Assembly: GCA_036351335.1 (NCBI GenBank)
Contig: JAZBOW010000039.1
Location: 1 to 6,731 of the forward strand
Length of the DNA: 6,731 nucleotides
From: UBA4459 sp036351335
GTDB taxonomy: Bacteria; Bacteroidota; Bacteroidia; Bacteroidales; F082
Reading direction: 5' to 3'
The position numbers and the translations under genes were made by a program. Below the pieces are notes generated by a model that was not told where the DNA came from, made no database searches, and saw nothing but the letters and a program-made list of their open reading frames with translations. This document shows positions 1 through 6,390 of the stretch, piece after piece (position 1 is the stretch's first letter; every line of letters begins with the position of its first letter).

Positions 1-2270
1 TAACTCAATCTCATATCAAATATGATATTGCCGTTGTTATGATTATAGAAGTAGTCTCTATATAGGATTGGCTGCAGGGTTCCTCCGGATGCTTTTGTCG
101 CATCTTCAAAGTCAAAAATAGCTTTATCCAGGTTTTCAATCTTACTGAAATACTTCATACTGGTACCAAACGCAAATGACTTGTAGGTAAACTCGATATC
201 GAATTTAATGGTATGGAGGAAACGATACTTCAAAATACGTTTAGAAGGATCCACACTGGTGGAATCGTAACTATACAATACACCTCTGTCGTCTTCTGCA
301 AACACCAGGGATGGCTCCAGTGCGACGGGTTCCACATAGGTGTAGCCAAGCAATGTATGTATCTCAAAGCTTTTACCAAATTTTGCCTGCCCAGTAAGCG
401 ACAGGTCAATACCAGTTACTTTCGACCTTCCCGTGTTCACAAATTTAAAGCCGGCCAATGCGAAATCGTAATCCCAGAATCCGAACAAATATTCTATGGT
501 GTGATTATATTCCTGGTAGAAAATGGCTGCATCGAAATAGCCATAAAATTTACTGAACTTAAAGCCTTGTTTTATGCCTATTTCGGCATTCCAGCTTGTT
601 TCAGCAACCAAATCTGGATTGTTAAAAACTGCAAAACTACCTACAGAGGTCCTGATATATCGCTCAGTTATAGTAGGAAACCTGTATCCCTGCCCTATTG
701 ATCCTCGCAAGTATGTTTCCTGGGCAAGTTTCAACGATGAGCCAAGTCTTAAAATAGGTTTTGTATCAGTTATACTGTCATTCAGACGATAATGCTCAAT
801 CCGCATGCCCAAAGAAATAATGAGTGCATTTCCAAATTTTTTCTCTAATTCAAGGAATAGTGAAGCATTCCAGATATAATTGTCCGGTGAGCCGGAAGAA
901 GCATACATATTACTATGCGATTTTGTATACTGACTTGATAATCCGGCAATAAAATCGAGGTCGCCGATATTTTTGAATTGCTTGCTGAACTGGTATTGAT
1001 TGAAGACCATTAATGCTCTGTTGCTTTGGTCATTATTCGCCTTTGTATCACTAAAGAGAATCCTGTTTGTGAATGAATGCTTTACACCCAGGCTTGTATA
1101 ATAATTCACAAAAGGATCCAAATACATGGTAAAATTATCTGCCAACATCACCGCACCAGGATAGCCTCTATAAAATTTGGCGGTATCGTCTTGCCACGCG
1201 AAAGCAGTACTACTTTTTTTCAACATGAAATTCCCATTGAGGCCGAAATTCAGCCCCTTTATTGTTTTGGAGCGCCTCCTGATATTAAAATTCAGCCGCC
1301 CCCTTTTATTAACCATATCATCATCGGTAATATCAGTCGTATCTATTACATATGGATCCGGTTTTGGTGCGCCTATATAACTTCTATCTGTCATCGCAAC
1401 TCCGCCAATTACAAAGTCTGTGTGGCCATCACCCAGTTGCCTGGTATGTAAAAAGCTAGCACCTCCCAGGTAATTCACACCACTCCACCACTTTGAGGCT
1501 GGCGATCTTGGAGGCGTATAAAAACCTGAATAAAGTTGGACTTTAGTTTCAGGTTTTGTACCAGGATAGTTCGTACGTATGTATATTGCACCACTCAGTG
1601 CCGAAGCACCTGACAATACAGAAGAAGCGCCCTTTACTACTTCAATTTGCTTAATGTTTTCAACAGGTATTAAGGCCCAATCCGGTTTGCCGGCATCTCC
1701 GGTGATGATCGGTATATCATCTATAAAAACGCCTACTTTTGATCCAACCCCAAAAGTGAAACCACTACCGCCTCTGATTTGTGGTTCCTCATCCAAAATA
1801 GTAACTCCGGGTGTCAAATCTAAAATTGTTTCAACTGATCGTGTGTTTCTTGCCTCAATTAAACGGGGTTTCATAACTTCGATCGAAGCTGTCTGTTCTT
1901 CCAGTGACTTATCAAATCGCCCTGCCCTCACAACCACTTCATCAAATTGCGTGCTGAAGGGTTCCATTTCCACATGCAGGCTCGTTGTATTATTGCTTTC
2001 AATTGTAACAGAAAAGTTTACCGTTTTCATTCCTGTAAATGAAATGATAAAAGTATATTCACCTGGCAGCAATGAGATTGAGTAATGGCCATTAAAATCG
2101 GAAACGGCACCCAAAGTTAATTTGTCCTTTGTATAGATGTTTGCACCAACAAGAGGTTCGCCATTTTCTTTATCGGTAATTCTACCGGTCAATATGCCAT
2201 TCTCCTGTGCCGACAGGTTAGCATAAAGCAGAAAAAACAGAAGAAAAGTAAATACGTTTTTATATCGCAT
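1..2270 (-). CDS. TonB-dependent outer-membrane receptor with N-terminal carboxypeptidase-regulatory-like domain (C-terminus cut by window edge)
   Basis: The reading frame is open from the ATG at 2270 to the left edge: 756 complete codons and no stop. Residues 1-22 form a signal peptide (hydrophobic core, then LSAQ). Residues about 25-100 are a CarbopepD_reg-like beta-sandwich, with LTGRITDKENGEPLVGANIY and a later GEYTFIISFTG. A possible TonB box, DEVVVRAG, is at 110-117. The plug spans about 125-235 and shows PQIRGGSGFTFGVGSKVG, VFIDDIP and VEVVKG-like IEVVKGASSVLSGASALSGA. The barrel follows, with typical receptor strand motifs such as GQGYRFPTITERYI (527-539) and NPDLVAETSWNAEIG (551-565). 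Such receptors import ligands across the outer membrane using TonB-ExbBD energy. The barrel resembles vitamin/heme-type (BtuB/HmuR) receptors more than SusC, but the ligand cannot be read. The last strand or strands, perhaps 10-50 residues, lie outside the window. It is probably co-transcribed with the T9SS protein 36 bases upstream. Confidence 0.95.
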   Translation of the reverse strand, partial: MRYKNVFTFLLFFLLYANLSAQENGILTGRITDKENGEPLVGANIYTKDKLTLGAVSDFNGHYSISLLPGEYTFIISFTGMKTVNFSVTIESNNTTSLHVEMEPFSTQFDEVVVRAGRFDKSLEEQTASIEVMKPRLIEARNTRSVETILDLTPGVTILDEEPQIRGGSGFTFGVGSKVGVFIDDIPIITGDAGKPDWALIPVENIKQIEVVKGASSVLSGASALSGAIYIRTNYPGTKPETKVQLYSGFYTPPRSPASKWWSGVNYLGGASFLHTRQLGDGHTDFVIGGVAMTDRSYIGAPKPDPYVIDTTDITDDDMVNKRGRLNFNIRRRSKTIKGLNFGLNGNFMLKKSSTAFAWQDDTAKFYRGYPGAVMLADNFTMYLDPFVNYYTSLGVKHSFTNRILFSDTKANNDQSNRALMVFNQYQFSKQFKNIGDLDFIAGLSSQYTKSHSNMYASSGSPDNYIWNASLFLELEKKFGNALIISLGMRIEHYRLNDSITDTKPILRLGSSLKLAQETYLRGSIGQGYRFPTITERYIRTSVGSFAVFNNPDLVAETSWNAEIGIKQGFKFSKFYGYFDAAIFYQEYNHTIEYLFGFWDYDFALAGFKFVNTGRSKVTGIDLSLTGQAKFGKSFEIHTLLGYTYVEPVALEPSLVFAEDDRGVLYSYDSTSVDPSKRILKYRFLHTIKFDIEFTYKSFAFGTSMKYFSKIENLDKAIFDFEDATKASGGTLQPILYRDYFYNHNNGNIIFDMRLS

Positions 2271-2306
2271 AAGATATGAATGATGATATTCCTGATGAAC
2301 CGGGTT

Positions 2307-3257
2307 TTATAATACTACCTTTTTTGTCAGCGTTTTTCTTCCATAAGTGACGGTAATGGCGTAAATCCCACGTGGGAGATTCATGTTGAAAGTATTTTTT
2401 TCTTTTGTCCAACCAGTATTTGAAATTACACGTTTTCCTGACATATCGAATACAATCAATTCATATCTTTCCTTCTTATCAGCATCGATAAATACTGTCA
2501 GCTCATCTTGATATGTATGCACTTCAAATGCATCAGCATTTTTTTCCATGATTCCGGTACCATCGTTGTATATAAATTCAATATCATCAAACCATGCTTC
2601 ACTTTTATCCACTGCTGACAGACCATTACTTGATGTAAGTATAACCAAAGCATACTCAGGGTCGTCATTTGTGTGATACTCGATTGGGAATGAAAACCTC
2701 GTCCACTCGGTTACTTCTTCTTCGGGCAAACTGATAACAGCTGAAGCCACGTAAGTGGATGTATCACTGATTGCTGAAATTTGTGCATAACCTGTATGCA
2801 ATACGACCTTTACAGTCGGGAAATCACCTGCAGAAGGTTTGGCCTTATACCAACCTGCAAGACTGTCAGGTTTAGCAGAAATACGTGTATGCCATTGACT
2901 GTTTACTGTGTCAGTAAAAGTGAAGGCATTGGCCGTATTAAATTCAGCATGGTACCTGCCATTTGTCAGGGTTCCGGTTGCCACAATTCCAAACACGGTA
3001 ACGGTATGGAGGTATAACGAATAATCGCCCGAATGGGCATTGCCAGACTCACTCCTGTCCCACACATGAGGCGCTTGCCCGCTAATATTTTCATGATCAC
3101 TCGATTTTATAGAACTCCATTCAACCGGCTCAATAATATTAGGGCCAAAACCAATTTCTTCCCAATTTTCAAAGCTAGCATTATCAAACTGGGTTTGCGC
3201 ATTGATCGTGAGCATGGGTATTAGGGTTATAATAATAAAGAGTATATTTTTACTCAT
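2307..3257 (-). CDS. PCMD-domain secreted protein with T9SS type A sorting domain
   Basis: This protein of 316 residues is complete. A signal peptide (1-20, ending TINA before QTQ) is followed by FDNASFENWEE, the opening usual for PCMD (putative carbohydrate metabolism domain, PF13201) proteins. Other PCMD-like marks are VATGTLTNGRYHAEF (92-106), KPDSLAGWYKAKP (129-141), a TSSNG turn (208-212) and the closing strand AWFDDIEFIYND (221-232). After a short linker, residues about 246-316 form a type IX secretion type A sorting domain: LTVFIDAD, YELIVFDMSGKRV, LPRGIYAITVTYGRKTLTKKVVL split over the end strands. The family role is poorly known; the fold is a beta-jelly-roll thought to bind or act on carbohydrate. 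The protein should cross the outer membrane by T9SS and stay on the surface or be released. It lies first in a probable two-gene operon with the TonB-dependent receptor. No catalytic residues can be assigned; the PCMD call rests on remembered family motifs. Confidence 0.88.
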   Translation of the reverse strand: MSKNILFIIITLIPMLTINAQTQFDNASFENWEEIGFGPNIIEPVEWSSIKSSDHENISGQAPHVWDRSESGNAHSGDYSLYLHTVTVFGIVATGTLTNGRYHAEFNTANAFTFTDTVNSQWHTRISAKPDSLAGWYKAKPSAGDFPTVKVVLHTGYAQISAISDTSTYVASAVISLPEEEVTEWTRFSFPIEYHTNDDPEYALVILTSSNGLSAVDKSEAWFDDIEFIYNDGTGIMEKNADAFEVHTYQDELTVFIDADKKERYELIVFDMSGKRVISNTGWTKEKNTFNMNLPRGIYAITVTYGRKTLTKKVVL

Positions 3258-3280
3258 AATATCTGATTTTAGTTTGATGT

Positions 3281-3289
3281 GTAAAAATA
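3281..3289 (-). promoter_or_regulatory. Possible -7 element for the PCMD/TonB receptor operon
   Basis: On the minus strand TATTTTTAC lies 23 bases before the ATG at 3257 and fits the Bacteroidota -7 consensus TAnnTTTG except for the last G. A TTG at 3307-3305 lies 15 bases further upstream, which is short for the usual 17-23 base spacing. A similar TATTTTTTAC sits 21 bases before the DUF4136 start. In such AT-rich DNA these matches are weak; the terminator hairpin just upstream makes a separate promoter here likely in principle. Confidence 0.25.
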
Positions 3290-3293
3290 GAAA

Positions 3294-3329
3294 ATCCGGT
3301 AATACAATGTTATTTATATATTACCGGAT
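3294..3329 (-). terminator. Rho-independent-type terminator after the small beta-barrel gene
   Basis: ATCCGGTAATA at 3294-3304 and its exact inverse TATTACCGGAT at 3319-3329 form an 11-bp perfect stem with a 14-base loop. Read on the minus strand the hairpin begins 25 bases after the stop codon at 3355 and is followed by TTTTCTATTTTT, an interrupted T tract. This fits an intrinsic terminator that separates the upstream three-gene cluster from the PCMD/receptor operon. The stem has only four G-C pairs and the loop is long, so it may be leaky. Being a perfect palindrome directly upstream of a transporter operon, it could instead be an operator. Confidence 0.65.
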
Positions 3330-3354
3330 CTTAAATTTTTATGCGATTTTACGC

Positions 3355-3957
3355 TTAAAATATATAAGAAAGTCCAACACCCACGCTGATCCAGCTTTGG
3401 GCATCAGTGTCTTTGGTTTTGGCGGCGTAATTATATTTCGCATTGATATTAAACGCTGTGTTACTGCTTCCAAATGGAAATACAGCACCGATTTCAGGAT
3501 ATACTCCAAAATGCCATGCTTTATCCTGTACGTAATATATACCTAAATAATCGCGTGCTTCAATATAGTAAGTACCAATACCAATGCCAATGTATGGCAA
3601 TACAGCGCCATAACCAAACTCATAATGGCCTGTCAGCATTAAGGGTACAACGTTCATATATTTACGCTGGTAACCATGAATAGTCGCTGTTTCTGTAATA
3701 TCTTCGGTAACCCATCCATTGTTTTCATAGAAAGTATTCCATGCACCGCGGCCACCCACAAGCAATTTATCAGTAACATATCCGCGTCCTTCGATCGCAA
3801 ATCCACGAAAAGAAGGTTTGCCGATAAAATCAGATGTGGACCCCATTGGGAAAGCAATATCCCAATTAAAATTCCAGACACCACCTCCCTGCGAGAATGA
3901 TGATAATGAAACTGTTATTATAAAAACAAAGGTTAAAAATATATTTCTTTTTTTCAT
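3355..3957 (-). CDS. Small outer-membrane beta-barrel protein
   Basis: This 200-residue protein is complete. The signal peptide is MKKRNIFLTFVFIITVSLSS followed by FSQ, with likely cleavage near residue 22-23. The mature part is a run of alternating, aromatic-rich amphipathic strands (WNFNWDIAFPMG, FRGFAIEGRGYV, LLVGGRGAWNTFY, VVPLMLTGHYEFGYGAVLPYIGIG split over two strands, WHFGVYPEIGAVFPF, SWISVGVGLSYIF). It ends in Phe, the usual last residue recognised by the BAM assembly machinery. Size and pattern suit an eight-stranded OMP_b-brl/OmpW-like barrel. The function is unknown; such proteins are commonly annotated only as outer-membrane beta-barrel proteins. The start codon is 20 bases after the DUF4136 stop, so the two are almost certainly co-transcribed. 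The terminator hairpin lies just downstream, making this the last gene of its cluster. Confidence 0.88.
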   Translation of the reverse strand: MKKRNIFLTFVFIITVSLSSFSQGGGVWNFNWDIAFPMGSTSDFIGKPSFRGFAIEGRGYVTDKLLVGGRGAWNTFYENNGWVTEDITETATIHGYQRKYMNVVPLMLTGHYEFGYGAVLPYIGIGIGTYYIEARDYLGIYYVQDKAWHFGVYPEIGAVFPFGSSNTAFNINAKYNYAAKTKDTDAQSWISVGVGLSYIF

Positions 3958-3977
3958 CTTTTCAGCTTTTTCGGATT

Positions 3978-4673
3978 CTAATTATGATTCAAATAAGGTG
4001 ACTGTTCAAAGGCCTGGTCAATACCATCAGTAACGCGAGAAGTGTTTGATCCACTGGTAAGCACACCATTCACACCTCCTGCCCAGTACATTGGGGTTAC
4101 TGTATCACCATCCACAACTCTGTAATCATTGGGGTTAGTCATTTCCATTAGTAAGGTTCCGGTAGTGTAACTGCTGTAATAAGGTATGCCACCCCAGCCC
4201 CAGCCCGGAGGGTAATAGCCCGGGTAACCACCATACCAGTAGTCTGTGCCTCTGGGCGCTTTTTTATACCAGCCCCAGCCCCAGCCGGGATAATATGGAT
4301 ACCACCAACCAACGGTTACAGTGGTTGTAGAAATCGCTGCCACGGCGATCATCAAATCAGGCTCTTCATTTAATTCATCACTATAATAAACCCTGGTGTA
4401 ACCATAACTTTGCATGTTGCTTTCTATCCTGGCTAAAATAGCATCTGAATCTTTAATCGGCGTTTTATCAGTTGTATCATCTCTGATCGGAAATATGGTA
4501 TCAGGCAGATAATAGGTTGAAACGCTCTTAAAATCGACTGAATCGTAATAACCTGTTAATACAATATCCGTTTCATTATAGGATAGCGCATCATCGGGGT
4601 AACAACCATGGAATAATACAAAAATGCTCATTAATAATAATATGATTGATAGCTTAGATGTTAATTTTTTCAT
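3978..4673 (-). CDS. DUF4136-domain lipoprotein with Trp/Gly/Tyr/Pro-rich segment
   Basis: This 231-residue protein is complete. Residues 1-23 are a lipoprotein signal peptide with the lipobox-like LFHGC, giving Cys24 as the likely lipidated residue; Phe at -3 is not the classical Leu. The body matches DUF4136 (PF13590): an early DFKSVSTYYLPD strand (48-58), a helix with ILARIESNMQSYGYTRV (79-95), the conserved PDLMIAVAA strand (105-113), a GTLLMEMTNP strand (172-181), then MYWAGGVNGVLT (195-206) and a C-terminal helix with DGIDQAFEQSPY. Residues 122-169 are an aromatic insertion rich in Trp, Gly, Tyr and Pro, seen in many Bacteroidota members of this family. The family is thought to be a periplasm- or surface-facing lipoprotein without known enzymatic activity. 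It sits between a FadL-like channel gene (64 bases upstream) and a small beta-barrel gene (20 bases downstream), suggesting a shared envelope role. Confidence 0.9.
   Translation of the reverse strand: MKKLTSKLSIILLLMSIFVLFHGCYPDDALSYNETDIVLTGYYDSVDFKSVSTYYLPDTIFPIRDDTTDKTPIKDSDAILARIESNMQSYGYTRVYYSDELNEEPDLMIAVAAISTTTVTVGWWYPYYPGWGWGWYKKAPRGTDYWYGGYPGYYPPGWGWGGIPYYSSYTTGTLLMEMTNPNDYRVVDGDTVTPMYWAGGVNGVLTSGSNTSRVTDGIDQAFEQSPYLNHN
4182..4289 (-). repeat. CCCCAG-type short tandem repeats encoding Trp-Gly runs
   Basis: Within the DUF4136 gene the plus strand reads CCCCAGCCCCAGCCC at about 4192-4206 and again CAGCCCCAGCCCCAGCCGG at about 4270-4288. On the coding strand these give the WGWGW and GWGWGG stretches. 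The two blocks and the bases after them (GGAGGGTAATA and GGGATAATATGG) resemble each other, which suggests an old duplication of a small segment inside the gene. Slippage in the repeat could change length by two-residue steps without a frameshift. Confidence 0.5.
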
Positions 4674-4694
4674 ATTTTCATTTATTTGTGATCA

Positions 4695-4704
4695 GTAAAA
4701 AATA
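4695..4704 (-). promoter_or_regulatory. Possible -7 element before the DUF4136 gene
   Basis: On the minus strand TATTTTTTAC lies 21 bases before the ATG at 4673, inside the 64-base gap after the FadL-like gene. It fits TAnnTTT of the Bacteroidota -7 box, and both sequence and spacing resemble the element before the PCMD gene. No TTG is found at the expected -33 distance. I see no terminator hairpin in this gap, so read-through from the FadL-like gene is equally possible. Confidence 0.2.
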
Positions 4705-4737
4705 AGCTGGCGAATATACGAATATCACTTAGAATAA

Positions 4738-6246
4738 CTACTTATTATCATGATTAAAAAAGTTTAATGTAGCGCTGATATAGACGCTCACCCCATAATA
4801 GCGTAAATATGCATTGTTTTCCGCTGGCCCCAACAATGAGTTTCCTGTTTCTGGGTCATTTTCAACAGGGTCTTTAAAATTGGCAACCTGCTGCACATTA
4901 TTTTTTGAACCAAAAGAGAACTCTCCACCAGCAGTTATGTTGTTCTTTTTAAAATTAAAGTTTAATCCTGCGCTATAATGGTATATATTAAAATTTGAGT
5001 TTTTCATATAATTATATCCATCTAAATTGTCAGGATTTATATTTTGAATACTCGTAAAGTCAGTTCTTAAAGCATTTACGAATCTCAGATTTCTTTTACT
5101 TATTATCCAACTATATCCAATTACAAAGTTTAATATCGGGTCAGATTTATTGATGAAAGAAAGGTAATCTTTATTTGGTAAAGCCTCAAAAACAGAAGGA
5201 CTGGTTATATTTGGATCAATTTCAGCTTCAATTATTTTATATGACTTAATTTTATTGAAATACTCCATTGTAAAGTAAAGTTTTTGATCGCCTTGCTTAA
5301 ATGTTCCAATAAAACCAAATGAGACAGCAAATGGATACTTGTAATTTGCTTTCAACTTATCATCTTGTTGGGCCGAAAATATTTCATAATCTGGAATGAC
5401 CGCTCCTGTAGTGTCATGGATATTAATTTGTTTTTGCATTCTTGATGCAGCCCTGCCAGAAGTAAAAACATTTAGACTAGGTAAAGTAAGAACCATACCA
5501 AATCTCCAATTGTTGAGTTTATATGCAATCCCCAATTTTGTGATTATTCTGTATTGGCTGAATTTTACACTTTCTGTATAAGAACTTAAAGAAACTTTCG
5601 AAGGGTCATAGTTAATATTAGTGCTATCAATATATTTATAAGCGGATGCGGTATATGCATAACGATATAATAATGAGGAGCCTGAAATAAAAAAGGTTAC
5701 ACCATAACTGAACTCTTCAGTTAGTTGCTGTCCTAATCCTAAACCAAGCCATGTATCAGAATATTTATTTCGATAACTATAAACAGTATTGTATATTTCT
5801 TCTCCGGATAAACTAGGTATCACATCATACAATTCTGAATTGGCATAGCTTGACTCCATGTCCTCGTTGATTCTGGTTAGAATTGAAAAAGCATAGCTAA
5901 TATTTCCTTTTTTCGGTTTGTAACTAAACGAAAAAAATTGAGGTTGAACCTGGAAATTTGTAGAATGCAGATCATTTCCTTTGCCAAGCAAATTGTAATT
6001 GTGATAAATATTCCAAGTAAACAAATTTGCAGCGATTGACACATTTGAGCCTTGCTGCATCTCAACTATTGTTGCCGGGTTGTAATAAATTGAACTATTA
6101 TCTCCATCTCCTGCAACAACTGCTCCTCCAATTAAAGATGATGTTGAATTAAAATTCTGCATCCAGTAATGATTGATTAGCTGAGCATTAAGATTAGTAT
6201 TAAAGATTAGAAATATTAGAATTAAGGTTTGTTTGAACAGCTTCAT
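4738..6246 (-). CDS. FadL/OMPP1/TodX-like outer-membrane transport protein
   Basis: This 502-residue protein is complete, close to the usual size of FadL-type channels. The signal peptide is MKLFKQTLILIFLIFNTNLN with AQ at 21-22. The N-terminal motif GGAVVAGDGDNSSIYYNPAT (40-59) is the mark of the OMPP1/FadL/TodX family, in which the N-terminal part folds into a hatch inside a 14-stranded barrel. The remainder is a series of amphipathic strands (FFSFSYKP, ISYAFSILTRI, WLGLGLGQQL, YGVTFFISGS, ITKLGIAYKL, WRFGMVLTLPS, FAVSFGFIGTF, HYSAGLNFNF, AGGEFSFG, YGVSVYISATLNFF). Family members let hydrophobic molecules such as fatty acids or aromatics diffuse through the outer membrane; the substrate here is unknown. 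The C-terminus, NFFNHDNK, extends four residues past the last aromatic strand. It appears to lead a cluster with the DUF4136 lipoprotein and small barrel. By eye the coding sequence is more AT-rich and Asn/Lys/Ile-rich than the TonB receptor gene. Confidence 0.85.
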   Translation of the reverse strand: MKLFKQTLILIFLIFNTNLNAQLINHYWMQNFNSTSSLIGGAVVAGDGDNSSIYYNPATIVEMQQGSNVSIAANLFTWNIYHNYNLLGKGNDLHSTNFQVQPQFFSFSYKPKKGNISYAFSILTRINEDMESSYANSELYDVIPSLSGEEIYNTVYSYRNKYSDTWLGLGLGQQLTEEFSYGVTFFISGSSLLYRYAYTASAYKYIDSTNINYDPSKVSLSSYTESVKFSQYRIITKLGIAYKLNNWRFGMVLTLPSLNVFTSGRAASRMQKQINIHDTTGAVIPDYEIFSAQQDDKLKANYKYPFAVSFGFIGTFKQGDQKLYFTMEYFNKIKSYKIIEAEIDPNITSPSVFEALPNKDYLSFINKSDPILNFVIGYSWIISKRNLRFVNALRTDFTSIQNINPDNLDGYNYMKNSNFNIYHYSAGLNFNFKKNNITAGGEFSFGSKNNVQQVANFKDPVENDPETGNSLLGPAENNAYLRYYGVSVYISATLNFFNHDNK

Positions 6247-6390
6247 TTGCGCTTTTTACATTTCATTTCATGTATTTAACTAAAGTATAAAAATTAAACA
6301 CTGAAATTAGACCTCAAAAAAAAATAATTCGAATACTGTTAAATGTAAAAAAATTATCTTTATCAGACTAAAACTGTAAAATTAATTGAT
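6247..6390. other. AT-rich divergent intergenic region
   Basis: This 144-base gap separates the FadL-like gene (leftward) from the exported protein gene (rightward), so it must carry promoters for both directions. It has A/T homopolymer runs, including nine A's at 6316-6324, and no clear palindrome, riboswitch or small ORF. For the leftward gene I see only a poor -7 match, TATACTTTAG, read on the minus strand near 6279-6288. Confidence 0.6.
6355..6362 (+). promoter_or_regulatory. Possible -7 element for the divergent exported-protein gene
   Basis: TATCTTTA ends 28 bases before the ATG at 6391 and fits the Bacteroidota -7 consensus TAnnTTTG at all but the last position. No TTG is present at the expected -33 spacing, so the call rests on one box and its position. 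Confidence 0.3.

Noticed and set aside
213..701. Plus-strand open frame of 162 codons
   Set aside because: It lies antisense within the TonB-dependent receptor, whose minus-strand frame is intact with clear family motifs. The plus-strand product has no signal, motif or credible composition.
1579..2085. Plus-strand open frame of 168 codons
   Set aside because: It is antisense to the receptor plug and carboxypeptidase-like domain; the Ser/Thr-rich product is a mirror of conserved receptor codons.
2276..2300. Possible Fur-like box (GAATGATGATATTC) before the receptor
   Set aside because: Only the outer four bases pair as a palindrome and it lies in the short gap inside an operon, not at its promoter. 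The match to the Fur consensus is poor.
3654..3884. Minus-strand open frame of 76 codons inside the small barrel gene
   Set aside because: It is an out-of-frame shadow on the same strand; the main frame has a signal peptide and barrel strands throughout.
3885..3915. Second Fur-like string (GAATGATGATAATGAAACTG)
   Set aside because: It lies within the signal-peptide coding part of the small barrel gene and is explained by Ser/Ile/Val codons.
4711..4726. Short direct repeat CGAATATACGAATAT in the gap before DUF4136
   Set aside because: Two seven-base copies in AT-rich DNA are expected by chance and form no stable hairpin with a T tract.
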